From Haladaptatus paucihalophilus DX253 (GTDB lineage: Archaea; Halobacteriota; Halobacteria; Halobacteriales; Haladaptataceae): a stretch of DNA of 64,000 bases. The notes beneath the pieces are model-generated. The model worked only from the letters and a program-made list of their open reading frames with translations. It had not been told where the DNA came from and searched no databases. Shown here piece by piece: positions 8,079-16,148 of the stretch. The DNA is taken from NCBI RefSeq assembly GCF_000376445.1, contig NZ_AQXI01000001.1:2133734-2197733 (forward strand), given 5' to 3'. Position numbers and translations under genes: made by a program. Numbering within the stretch: position 1 is the stretch's first letter; the number at the start of each line of letters is the position of its first letter.

Positions 8079-8708
8079 ATGGCGACCGCGAAACTCACGA
8101 TTACGATTCCGACGGACGTTTGGGTCGGTGACCTTTCGACGAATCACCCGACCGCGGAGTTCCGGGTGTTGGCGGCGCTTCCGGCCGAGCAGACCGGCGT
8201 CGGACTCCTCGAACTGACTTCGACCGACATCCCGTCGATTCTCCGCGAGATGGCGGCGTACGACGACGTTCTCGATGTCGAACCCCTCCGCGCGTCCGAG
8301 GAGACGGCGCTCGTCCGGTTCGAGACGACCGACCCGATTCTCCTCCTCTCGATGCAGGAGTCGGGGGTTCCGCTCGAACTGCCGATAACCTTCCGCGACG
8401 GGGAGGCCACGCTCGAAATCACCGCCTCGCACGACCGACTCTCGACGCTCGGGACGCAACTGGAACTGTTCGATATCGCTTTCGACGTGGAGTTCGTCCG
8501 CGAGATGACGGCTTCCGAGCGGTTGCTCACCGAGCGCCAACGACAACTCCTGACGACCGCAGTCGAGTGCGGCTACTACGACTCGCCGCGAACCTGCACG
8601 CTCACGGACCTCGCGGCGATGGCCGACATCGCCAAATCGACGGCCAGCGAGACGCTCCATCGAGCGGAAGGGAAGGTCATCAAGCAGTACGTCGGTACCG
8701 ACGAGTAG
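8079..8708 (+). CDS. Bat-type helix-turn-helix regulator
   Basis: A 209-residue protein of the haloarchaeal bacterio-opsin activator HTH_10 group. The C-terminal segment (about 150-205) is the HTH: LTERQRQLLTTAVECGYYD, then TLTDLAAMADIAKSTASETL, then HRAEGKVI. The N-terminal 150 residues form the usual unnamed sensor-like beta-rich domain. Unlike NarO/DmsR it has no N-terminal Cys cluster, so it is probably not an oxygen sensor of that kind. It is convergent with the MoaD-like gene. Confidence 0.85.
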   Translation: MATAKLTITIPTDVWVGDLSTNHPTAEFRVLAALPAEQTGVGLLELTSTDIPSILREMAAYDDVLDVEPLRASEETALVRFETTDPILLLSMQESGVPLELPITFRDGEATLEITASHDRLSTLGTQLELFDIAFDVEFVREMTASERLLTERQRQLLTTAVECGYYDSPRTCTLTDLAAMADIAKSTASETLHRAEGKVIKQYVGTDE

Positions 8709-8756
8709 TCCCGTATTCCGTCGCCGTTCCGCCGACCCGACCCATCCCGATTCGCC

Positions 8757-9206
8757 TCAGCAACAGTAGATAAACGGATACATCAGCGCTACGCGGTCCC
8801 CGTCCTCCAATCGGGTGTTCAACCCGTCGATGTGCTCGTTGAAGGTCCCGTTGATGGCCACTCGTGCGTACGCGCGGGTTTGCTCTCCCTCCGGGTTCTT
8901 CCGCCACGTTCCGGGGAGTTCCCCGGGGACCGTCGCCCATCCCCGCGTCGTCGCGTCGGCCTCCGTCTCGGCGATGAGCATGTCTTCGACGTCGTACTCC
9001 GCGAAGAACGCGGTCAGGAATTCGCGGAGCGTCGTCCCCTCGAAGGTGAACGTGAGCCCCGGCGACCCTACCGCGTCCCGGACGTGGCCCGTACAGCGCA
9101 CCTCGACCGTAGTTTCGGCCGTCGGTCGTTCCTCACTCGGTTCTGTTCTCCCATCCGATTCCACTTTCTCACCCGATTCCACTCTTGCGTTCGATTCGGT
9201 CTTCAT
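8757..9206 (-). CDS. MoaD/ThiS-like (ubiquitin-fold) protein with Cys-Cys C-terminus
   Basis: A 149-residue protein. The first 30 residues are charged and low in complexity. Residues about 33-149 look like the MoaD family (FEGTTLREFLTAFFAEYDVE, later ARVAINGTFNEH, LEDGDRVALMYP). In sulfur carriers and SAMP modifiers the tail ends in Gly-Gly; here it ends IYCC, so the usual adenylation and thiocarboxylate chemistry is not possible at the tail. It may be a partner subunit or use the cysteines differently. A NarO-like palindrome lies 39 nt before the ATG. Confidence 0.75.
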   Translation of the reverse strand: MKTESNARVESGEKVESDGRTEPSEERPTAETTVEVRCTGHVRDAVGSPGLTFTFEGTTLREFLTAFFAEYDVEDMLIAETEADATTRGWATVPGELPGTWRKNPEGEQTRAYARVAINGTFNEHIDGLNTRLEDGDRVALMYPFIYCC

Positions 9207-9244
9207 ACGTCACTAGACGACTCCCGGAACCGAGAAGCCGTGTG

Positions 9245-9256
9245 CGAACATGTTCG
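9245..9256 (-). promoter_or_regulatory. Palindromic operator CGAACATGTTCG
   Basis: A perfect 12-bp palindrome, 38 nt separating it from the ATG of the MoaD-like gene. It fits CGAA-N4-TTCG, the motif reported for the anaerobic regulator NarO in haloarchaea (from memory). The same 12-mer occurs at 9954-9965 before the next gene of the same strand. No clear TATA box lies between motif and start. Confidence 0.6.
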
Positions 9257-9373
9257 GGAATCGTTCGGTCTCGGGGCCTCACGGTCACGAACGGTCGATT
9301 CGCGGCCGGTCGTTCGGTGTCTGTCGTAGCGGGCGGCGGTGTCGGTCGTCACGGGTGTCGGTCGTCGCGTCCC

Positions 9374-9913
9374 TCAGTCGGCATCCGTGGCCCGCGGAGC
9401 GAGCACGAGCAGTGCCGTGCTGTCGGTCGTCGCATGCGGTGCGACCTCCTGCTCGCCGTCGAATCGCACGACGTCTCCCGTTTCGATGTCCCGCGTTTCG
9501 TCGCCGACGTCGAGTTTCATCTCGCCGGACACGAGGTAGAGGACTATTTGACGGTCCGGATGTTGGTGCTCGGGGATGCTTTCGCCCGCCGCCAAGCGAA
9601 GGCGGACCGTCTTCGGTTCGCTGTCCGGGAAGACGACCGCGTGCGGCGTCTCGTCGAGGTCGTCGAGGTGGACGACCGAACTCGCCGTCGTCTTCGGGAA
9701 CCGAGCCACGAACTCCTCCGGTCCTCTCTGTTCGGCTTCGTAGCTCTCGGCGTCGAACGTCGGGTCCTCGGCCTGCAACTCGTAGAAGAACGGCTTCGGT
9801 TCGTGGTCGTTGACGAGTTCCAGCGTCTCGCCGCGGTCGAGGTCGGCGAATTCCGCGTGGATGGTCGCGTGGCGTTCGGACGGTGGCAGGTCGCGGACGT
9901 CGATTCGTGTCAT
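9374..9913 (-). CDS. DUF2249 - cupin fusion protein
   Basis: A 179-residue two-domain protein. Residues 1-70 are a DUF2249 (TusA/SirA-like) domain: TRIDVRDLPPSERHATI, GETLELVNDHEPKPFFYEL and the FVARFPK ending. Residues about 90-175 are a cupin: RLAAGESIPEHQHPDRQIVL supplies His ligands, and GEMKLDVGDE follows. DUF2249 proteins commonly sit in haloarchaeal nitrate/nitric oxide loci. The start at 9913 is chosen because an upstream in-frame ATG (9952) abuts the operator at 9954-9965. Its role is probably redox- or nitrogen-oxide-related; this is inference. Confidence 0.8.
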   Translation of the reverse strand: MTRIDVRDLPPSERHATIHAEFADLDRGETLELVNDHEPKPFFYELQAEDPTFDAESYEAEQRGPEEFVARFPKTTASSVVHLDDLDETPHAVVFPDSEPKTVRLRLAAGESIPEHQHPDRQIVLYLVSGEMKLDVGDETRDIETGDVVRFDGEQEVAPHATTDSTALLVLAPRATDAD

Positions 9914-9953
9914 ACGACTCGTCCTACGCTGCCCGTCGTCATCCGACTTCATC

Positions 9954-9965
9954 CGAACATGTTCG
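9954..9965 (-). promoter_or_regulatory. Palindromic operator CGAACATGTTCG
   Basis: Identical to the 12-mer at 9245-9256 and separated by 40 nt from the ATG at 9913 of the DUF2249-cupin gene, nearly the same distance as at the other gene. It fits the NarO-type CGAA-N4-TTCG motif. Confidence 0.6.
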
Positions 9966-10137
9966 TCTCCTAGTGCGTGTCCGATAGACGTCCTCGACTG
10001 CTCACTCCCTTGTCGTGTCCCACTACTTTCATCCGTTCCACGGCGATGAAACAGACGCGAGTGCCGGTAGCGGTTAGCTGGGAGTTCTCAGAACGGTTCT
10101 GCGGACTTTTATCGAGTTGTCGGTCGAACTGAGTGTC

Positions 10138-10677
10138 ATGGTCATTGTTGATGAGAAACTGGTCGATGACCTCTCGCTCCGCGACCGCGAGTATCAAATC
10201 GACGACTTCGTGACGTACCTCGAACGTCACCACCACGGGGAGGAACCGGGGATTTCGATGGAGTGTCTCGACGCCTACGCCGACGCGCTCGGCTACGACA
10301 GGGACCGCACTCACGCGCTGCTCGAAGAGCGGCTGACGGATTCGACGACGTGGACGCCCGGGAACAACCTCTATCGGGTGGGGGAGAACGTCAGCATCTA
10401 TCCGCCGTCGTGGCACGAAAAGCTGAGCGACACGATAGACATCGCCGAGTACGTGCGAATCATGCTGGAGGAGAAAATCGCGGCGACCGGCAGACTGCCG
10501 CCCGCTCGTCGTGGGGTTCCACAACCGGACATCCTCACCGCCATCGAGATATTCGCCGACCTCGACCGCGAGATGGGCGAGGACCTGCTCAAAAAGCAAC
10601 GACAGGAGGGGTCCATCGTGGTGTTCGCCTCGCAGAACCCCGAAGACCTCGTTCGACTGCCGAAGACGGAGGAATAA
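10138..10677 (+). CDS. Conserved protein of unknown function, first gene of a pair
   Basis: A 179-residue soluble, acidic, mostly helical protein that I do not recognise. ATG 10138 is preferred to an earlier in-frame start because TTTTAT at 10108-10113 lies 25-30 nt upstream, fitting a leaderless transcript. It is followed after 3 nt by the beta-propeller gene at 10681, so the two are surely co-transcribed. No transmembrane segment or signal is seen. Confidence 0.75.
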   Translation: MVIVDEKLVDDLSLRDREYQIDDFVTYLERHHHGEEPGISMECLDAYADALGYDRDRTHALLEERLTDSTTWTPGNNLYRVGENVSIYPPSWHEKLSDTIDIAEYVRIMLEEKIAATGRLPPARRGVPQPDILTAIEIFADLDREMGEDLLKKQRQEGSIVVFASQNPEDLVRLPKTEE

Positions 10678-10680
10678 CGC

Positions 10681-11772
10681 ATGAAGATAGCGACGCAGCG
10701 AAACGAAAACGGTCAGTTCGAACTGTTCGTCCTCCTCGACGGCGAGGTGTACACCAGCAGGCAAGTGGGGTCGGAAACGGAGTGGACCGAGTGGGAGCGA
10801 CTGGACGGGGCCGAAGGAACGTCCATAGCGGTCGGTCGCAACGAGGACGGTCGCCTCGAAGTGTTCGTTACGGACCCGTCGAACGGGACGTACCACAACC
10901 GCCGGGAGACGGCCGATTCGGAGTCCCCGGTCGGTGACTGGGAGGGGTGGCGTCCGCTCGCCGACGACCCCCGTCCGGGCGGGTCGGTCGCGGTCGCGCC
11001 CAACGGCGACCGGCGACTCGAAGTCTTCGTCACCGACCCGACGACCGGGACGTTCCACACGAGACAGACGGAACAAAACGGGACCGCGTGGACCGACTGG
11101 AAGTCCCGAGGGGACCGAGCGGGCGACGAAATCGTCGTCGAACGCGACGCCGAGGAGCGGTTGCAGGTGTTCCTGCTCAACTACGCCGACGAAGGGGCGG
11201 GCCTGACGGAGGCCGAAAAGGAGTTCCTGTACGGGGTCCACCACTGCTGGCAGCTCGAACCGGACGGCGACGAGTGGGCCGATTGGCACCGACGCGGACG
11301 AGCGAACGGCCACTCGCTCGCCGTCGGGGAGAACGAAGACGGACGCTTCATGGCGTTTCTCGTTCGGGACGACGACGTGCCGATTCACATCCGGCAAGTC
11401 GGGTTCGAGGATACCGAGTGGGAGGAGACGTGGAGCGAACTGAGCTATCCGGAGGATTTCGAGATATTCCACCGGCCGAAGGCGAAATCCGTCGCTGCCG
11501 GTCGGGACGCGGCCGGTCGGGTGGTCGTGTTCATCACCGGCCGACGACTCCACAGTTTGGCACAGCAGTCACCGAACGGCGACTGGTCGCTGTGGGAGCG
11601 ATTCGGCAAAGTCCGCTGCGCCGGACTCGACGTCGCCCGAACGGCGGACGGGCGACTCGTCGTCTTCGGTCTCGAAGACGCGCCGAAAGCGGCCCGCCGT
11701 CCGAAGGTTCACCAGCGATGGCAGCGGGAACCGAACGGCCGCTGGTCGAAGTGGTGGTCCCGCACGATTTAA
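10681..11772 (+). CDS. PLL-like beta-propeller repeat protein
   Basis: A 363-residue protein built of about seven repeats of roughly 50 residues, each with the pattern GRLEVFVTDP followed by a turn, a short strand with an Arg/Gln pair and a Trp-X2-Trp (for example WTEWERL, WEGWRPL, WTDWKSRG, WADWHRRG, WSLWERFG, WSKWWSR). This is the signature of the PLL/PHL-type fucose-lectin-like beta-propellers. No signal peptide is seen, so it looks cytoplasmic, which is odd for a lectin. It shares an operon with 10138-10677 and its stop codon overlaps that of the convergent nuclease gene. Confidence 0.75.
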   Translation: MKIATQRNENGQFELFVLLDGEVYTSRQVGSETEWTEWERLDGAEGTSIAVGRNEDGRLEVFVTDPSNGTYHNRRETADSESPVGDWEGWRPLADDPRPGGSVAVAPNGDRRLEVFVTDPTTGTFHTRQTEQNGTAWTDWKSRGDRAGDEIVVERDAEERLQVFLLNYADEGAGLTEAEKEFLYGVHHCWQLEPDGDEWADWHRRGRANGHSLAVGENEDGRFMAFLVRDDDVPIHIRQVGFEDTEWEETWSELSYPEDFEIFHRPKAKSVAAGRDAAGRVVVFITGRRLHSLAQQSPNGDWSLWERFGKVRCAGLDVARTADGRLVVFGLEDAPKAARRPKVHQRWQREPNGRWSKWWSRTI

Positions 11773-13037
11773 CTCCGAGTCGTTTCCGTCGGCGCGGCGT
11801 CCGCGCCGATTTCGAACCGACTTCCGAGTTCGGGTGCGCTCGCGTCGTAGCCGTCGGCCCGTAACTCCTCGGCGAACGCCGCGCACCTGTCGCCGTGGTT
11901 GACCAGCACCGTGGCGTCGCGGTAGGAATCCAAAAATTCGAGGAGGCCGTCCCGGTCGGCGTGGGCGGAGAAGTCGTAGGACTCGACCTGCGCGCTGACG
12001 GGCATGACGCGGCCGTCGATTTCGCCGCGTCCGGTTTCGAGCAGGTCCCGGCCGGGCGTTCCCTCGACCTGATAGCCCGTCATGGTGATTTTGTTGACCG
12101 GATTGGCGCGGATTTCGGGGATGTACGTCATCGCCGGGCCGCCCGAGAGCATCCCCGAAGTCGTCACGATGACGGTGTTCTTCCGCGCGATTCGCTTGCG
12201 CTGGCCGTTCCGCCCCGTCACGAACCGCGCGTTCGAGATGGCCCGCTGGAGAGCGTCGGGGTCGCGGACGAACTCGGGGTGCTGGCGGAGCATCCGCGTG
12301 ACCTGCTTTCCCATTCCGTCGACGTAGCAGTCGATGTCGTGCGCTTCACAGACCATGAGCATCTCCTGTGTCCGGCCGATGGCGAACGCCGGGACGACGA
12401 CGGTGCCGCCCTCCCAAATCGTCGTCTTCACGCTCTCCGCGAACTCCCGCTCCGTCGCGGCCCGCTCGTCGTGTTCCACGTCCGAGTACGTGCTCTCACA
12501 GAGTACCACGTCCGCGTCGGGGCGGGCGGTCGTTCCGGACAGCAGTCGCTGGTCGCCGGTGTGGAAGTCGGCGGTGTACAGCAGTCGCGTCTCGCCGTCG
12601 TCCACCAGCACGTGCGCGCTTCCGGGGATGTGGCCCGCGTTGTAGAACGTGATTTCGTGGCCCGCCGCCTCGAACGACTTGCGGTAGCCGTGGGGTTCAG
12701 ACACCTGCGTCACCCGTTTGAGTTCGGCCTCGGTGAACGGGCAGTCGTAGCTCCCGCCGTGCAGTTTCAGCGTGTCCCGCGCGAGGATGCGCGTCAGTTC
12801 GTAGGTCGGCGGCGTCCAGTGAATCGGCGGGCGGTCGTCACCCGAGAGCAGGGAGGGGAGGATACCGACGTGATCCAGATGGCCGTGAGAGACGACCACG
12901 GCATCGGGGTTCACGTCGCCGACCGGATACTGCGGCGGATTCCCGGTCAGCATTCCGTAATCGAGGAGGAGGGAGTCGTTGACGAGAATCGCGCTCCGGC
13001 CCACCTCGTGCGCGCCGCCGAGAAACTGGATATTCAT
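11769..13037 (-). CDS. Beta-CASP metallo-beta-lactamase-fold nuclease
   Basis: A 422-residue protein of the beta-CASP RNase group (aCPSF2/Cft2-like). The zinc motif HxHxDH is in SHGHLDHVG, a later His is in AGHIPGSAH, and an Asp in TADFHTGD. The beta-CASP region holds VVPAFAIGRTQE and SAHADRDGL. It lacks the KH domains of aCPSF1, so it is a stand-alone nuclease that probably acts in RNA processing or decay. ATG 13037 is chosen because similarity starts at MNIQFLGGAHEVGRS. The stop overlaps the convergent stop at 11770-11772. Confidence 0.9.
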   Translation of the reverse strand: MNIQFLGGAHEVGRSAILVNDSLLLDYGMLTGNPPQYPVGDVNPDAVVVSHGHLDHVGILPSLLSGDDRPPIHWTPPTYELTRILARDTLKLHGGSYDCPFTEAELKRVTQVSEPHGYRKSFEAAGHEITFYNAGHIPGSAHVLVDDGETRLLYTADFHTGDQRLLSGTTARPDADVVLCESTYSDVEHDERAATEREFAESVKTTIWEGGTVVVPAFAIGRTQEMLMVCEAHDIDCYVDGMGKQVTRMLRQHPEFVRDPDALQRAISNARFVTGRNGQRKRIARKNTVIVTTSGMLSGGPAMTYIPEIRANPVNKITMTGYQVEGTPGRDLLETGRGEIDGRVMPVSAQVESYDFSAHADRDGLLEFLDSYRDATVLVNHGDRCAAFAEELRADGYDASAPELGSRFEIGADAAPTETTRS

Positions 13038-13110
13038 TGGGGGGTCTAACGGACGAAGCCGTTTTTCTTCGTCGGTTTCGACCGCCCCGCAAAGAATCAC
13101 CGACTCGCGG

Positions 13111-13590
13111 TCACGGGGCCTTGATGTACCCGTAGTTCAGTTCCTGCAGACGGGCCAGTTCGCCGACACCGGAGGGGACGGATTCGACGCCCGGGAGGAG
13201 GTCGTCTTCGGCCACGTCCAGCATCTCCATCGCGTTTTCACACGCGCGGAAGGTGACACCCCGTTCCTGTAGCGACGCGATTCGGTCCGCGAACTCGTTG
13301 TCGGCCGTCGGCGGGGTGTAGACGAGGATTCCCTTCCCGTTCGCCAGCAACACGAGGTCCTTGACCGGAACGGTCTCGTCGTCGAGCAGGTTCTTCGCGT
13401 TCAACAGCGCGTGTTCCTGCGCCGCCGATTCGCCGCTCGATAGGTGAATGACGGTCTTCGACGGCGGGGACGGCCGTGAACACGCGTCCGTCCGCTCATC
13501 GAGCCGGTCGGCGGTTCCGCGAACCGATTCGCTCCCGAACAGGAGGGTACCGAACGCACCGGCGGCCGAAACGAAGCTTCTTCTCCACAT
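13111..13590 (-). CDS. DsrE-family protein with N-terminal signal-like segment
   Basis: A 159-residue protein. The first 25 residues (MWRRSFVSAAGAFGTLLFGS) resemble a short export signal with an Arg pair. Residues about 45-155 look like a DsrE/DsrF-like domain (KTVIHLSSG, VLLANGKGILVYT, GVTFRACENAMEML), with a Cys in the segment where DsrE proteins have theirs. DsrE proteins take part in sulfur relay, but many extracytoplasmic ones are uncharacterised. It lies just upstream of the nuclease gene on the same strand. Confidence 0.75.
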   Translation of the reverse strand: MWRRSFVSAAGAFGTLLFGSESVRGTADRLDERTDACSRPSPPSKTVIHLSSGESAAQEHALLNAKNLLDDETVPVKDLVLLANGKGILVYTPPTADNEFADRIASLQERGVTFRACENAMEMLDVAEDDLLPGVESVPSGVGELARLQELNYGYIKAP

Positions 13591-13834
13591 GCACTTTTCA
13601 TTTCGGTCTCGGTTGCAATAATGCTCGTTCTGAGTTTTTATTCTTGAAAACAGTGGAAAAATATATCTCTATGTATGATCTCGATACTTTTCGTCGTGTC
13701 CGAACGAGTCGTTTCGGTTGACTCCACGACGTTCCCCCCGAGCGCCGACGTATCCGTTCTTCGACCCCGAGTAAAACGCCACACCGCCGCCGGTTCCTGT
13801 CCCTTTATCGGGCCGAAGGCCGGAGTTCAGTGTG

Positions 13835-15307
13835 ATGTCGGACAGAGCCTACACCTTGGACGGCGACTGGAACGCCCTCTACATCGACGGCGAATGGATC
13901 GACGGCGGTGACCGGGACGAAATCGACGTGACGAACCCGGCGACCCGAGAGCAAATCGCGTCCGTTCCGGCCGCTACCGAGGACGACGTAGACCGCGCCT
14001 ACGAGGCCGCCGCGGAGGCACAGACCGACTGGGCGGACCAATCGCCGAACGAGCGAATCGGCGTCATCCAGTCCGCGCTCGACTTGCTGGACGAGCACCG
14101 GAACGACATTCTCCACTCGCTCGCGGTGGAGTCCGGAAGTGCGAACATGAAAGCGTTCGCGGAGTGGCAGACCGCGCGCGGCATCACCCAGCAGGCCGCC
14201 GAGTTCCCCTTCCGCGTCGGCGGCGAAATCAAGGACTCGATGATTCCGGGGAAGGAAAACCACGTCAAGCGAATCCCGATGGGCGTCGTCGGCGTCATCT
14301 CGCCGTGGAACTTCCCGTTCAACCTCTCGATGCGCGCCGTCGCGCCCGCGCTGGCGCTCGGCAACGCGGTCGTGCTCAAGCCCGCTTCGCCGACCCCCGT
14401 CACCGGCGGCCTGCTCCTCGCCAAAATCTTCGAGGAGGCCGGACTGCCCGAGGGACTGCTCAACGTCGTCCCCGGCAAAGGCTCGGAAATCGGCGACCGC
14501 ATGGCGTCCCACCCCGAACTCGACGTCATGGCGTTCACCGGTTCGACCGAAGTCGGCAAACACGTCGCCAGCCTCGCGGCGGAGAACCTCGCGCTCCCCG
14601 CCATGGAACTCGGCGGGAACAACCCGCACGTCGTCACCGAGGACGCCGACATCGACGCGGCCATCGACTCGGCCGTCTTCGGGTCGTTCCTCCACCAGGG
14701 ACAGGTCTGTATCTCCATCAACCGCCACCTCGTCCACGAGGACGTGTACGACGAGTACGTCGAGAAACTGACCGAGCGCGCCGAGTCGCTCCCCATCGGC
14801 GACCCGACCGACCGCGACAACGTTATCGGTCCCATCATCGACGAGGGCCAACGCGACCAGATGCTCGACTACATCGAATCGACGGTCGAGGAGGGCGCGA
14901 CGCTCGAAACCGGCGGTCACCACGACGGTCTGTTCGTCAAGCCGACCGTCCTCTCCGACGCGACCAACGACATGTCCGCGTCGTGCAACGAGACGTTCGG
15001 TCCCATCGCGCCGGTCATCCCGTTTGCCTCCGACGAGGAGGCCGTCGAACTCGCCAACGCGACCGAGTACGGCCTCGCCGCCTCGGTCCACGCGGGCGAC
15101 CTCGGCCGCGCGCAGGACCTCGCCGACGCCATCGACGCCGGGATGGTCCACATCAACGACCAACCCATCAACGAGGAACCCCACGTCCCCTTCGGCGGCG
15201 TGAAAGGATCCGGAATCGGCCGCTACGACGGTGACGCCATCGTGCAGGAACTCACGCAGGAGAAGTGGATTTCCGTGCAGCGCGACCAGCGACGGTATCC
15301 GTTCTAA
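13835..15307 (+). CDS. NAD(P)-dependent aldehyde dehydrogenase
   Basis: A 490-residue enzyme of the aldehyde dehydrogenase superfamily, full length. Visible are the SPWNFPFNL motif, the cofactor motif FTGSTEVGK, the catalytic Glu in MELGGNNP and the catalytic Cys in GQVCISINR, followed by ETFGP near the end. It oxidises an aldehyde to an acid; the VCISINR context is like the benzaldehyde/vanillin or succinate-semialdehyde type. TTTAT at about 13804-13808 is a fitting TATA box. A GTG at 13832 would add one residue. Confidence 0.93.
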   Translation: MSDRAYTLDGDWNALYIDGEWIDGGDRDEIDVTNPATREQIASVPAATEDDVDRAYEAAAEAQTDWADQSPNERIGVIQSALDLLDEHRNDILHSLAVESGSANMKAFAEWQTARGITQQAAEFPFRVGGEIKDSMIPGKENHVKRIPMGVVGVISPWNFPFNLSMRAVAPALALGNAVVLKPASPTPVTGGLLLAKIFEEAGLPEGLLNVVPGKGSEIGDRMASHPELDVMAFTGSTEVGKHVASLAAENLALPAMELGGNNPHVVTEDADIDAAIDSAVFGSFLHQGQVCISINRHLVHEDVYDEYVEKLTERAESLPIGDPTDRDNVIGPIIDEGQRDQMLDYIESTVEEGATLETGGHHDGLFVKPTVLSDATNDMSASCNETFGPIAPVIPFASDEEAVELANATEYGLAASVHAGDLGRAQDLADAIDAGMVHINDQPINEEPHVPFGGVKGSGIGRYDGDAIVQELTQEKWISVQRDQRRYPF

Positions 15308-15313
15308 ATCGAC

Positions 15314-15380
15314 CTTTTACGACGGTCACGAGCAGGAATGACGACGGCCGTCGTCATTCCTGCTGGTTCCCTGTAAAAGC
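15314..15380. repeat. Large palindrome after the aldehyde dehydrogenase gene
   Basis: Bases 15331-15364 form a perfect 34-bp palindrome without a loop (AGCAGGAATGACGACGG and its complement). Outer arms CTTTTAC (15314-15320) and GTAAAAG (15374-15380) also pair, separated from the core by unpaired stretches. It could act as a terminator for the upstream gene, a cruciform, or the remnant of a miniature element; the sequence alone does not decide. Confidence 0.75.
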
Positions 15381-15614
15381 TCGACCAAAAGCAGCGGAAG
15401 ACGTTCCTGCTCGCTTACGCTGTGCGGGCATGCGACTTCCCAGCCTTCCTTCACTACGTTCAGGAAGACACTCCTCCCTCACCCCGCTCAGTCGTCGGCC
15501 CGCTCGCTTCCGAGGCGCTCCGCGCCTCGCGTCGCTCGCGGTACGATTGCTAGTTCCCTGAAAATACGGCGCGCCTATCGCTCACTTCGTTCGCTCGTAG
15601 TAGAACTTACAATT
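15381..15614. other. Non-coding stretch
   Basis: No convincing reading frame. It repeats part of the palindrome flank: TAGTTCCCTGAAAAT near 15551 resembles TGGTTCCCTGTAAAA near 15363. Otherwise it is GC-rich with short inverted pieces such as GAGGCGCTCCGCGCCTC. Nothing else is seen. Confidence 0.5.
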
Positions 15615-16139
15615 TTAACTCTCTATACGGAGTGCGAATCCCCACCCTGCGTACCCCTCGTTCTCGATTGAAAGCGTTTCTTCGAACCAATATTCTCCCG
15701 GTTCGAGGCAGTTTTCTGCCCAGTGGTCCCCCCAGATTTCCGCTCGACAGGAGAGAATATCTCCCGTTTCGACTTCCTTCCGCATGAGACCCAGCGGATG
15801 GCCGAAATCGTCGTCTGCGGGAAGATTCGGTTTCCAGCATTCGGGTTCGTCCGCCCGTCGTTCGTACCCGTTGGGGGACGGGAGCAGTACCAGACCGGTT
15901 TCGGGCCACGAACACCGGTGGGGCAGTTCGATTGGGACGGTGTTTCCGAACAGGAGTACCGACGCGTCTCCCTCCCACGTCACCCCGATTTCGACGACTG
16001 CCGTGGATTCCTCCGTGATATTCGCGGTAATCATCTCGACGGAAACGGTGGCTCTCGGGACCTCCGGTTGAGCCGTCCGACAGATTTGTACCGTTCTTGC
16101 ACTGTCCATGTGCCCGACGACTACGGGACCGACCATCAA
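15615..16139 (-). CDS. Conserved haloarchaeal protein, beta-rich, unknown function
   Basis: A 174-residue protein (ATG 16139; alternative ATG 16109). A beta-sandwich-like domain is suggested by alternating hydrophobic strands, and it has conserved-looking features: WPETGLVLLPSPNGYERR, a Cys-X-Pro region, and EPGEYWFEETLSIENE near the end. The three Cys residues may form a metal site or disulfide. Similar haloarchaeal proteins often carry a lipoprotein signal; this one does not. It is 9 nt downstream of the frameshifted membrane-protein gene on the same strand. Confidence 0.65.
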   Translation of the reverse strand: MMVGPVVVGHMDSARTVQICRTAQPEVPRATVSVEMITANITEESTAVVEIGVTWEGDASVLLFGNTVPIELPHRCSWPETGLVLLPSPNGYERRADEPECWKPNLPADDDFGHPLGLMRKEVETGDILSCRAEIWGDHWAENCLEPGEYWFEETLSIENEGYAGWGFALRIES

Positions 16140-16148
16140 ACGTGGTAC

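Noticed and set aside
9970-11553. A long minus-strand frame across the propeller gene pair
   Set aside because: It runs opposite the two genes with TATA box, 3-nt spacing and repeat structure; its composition is not protein-like.
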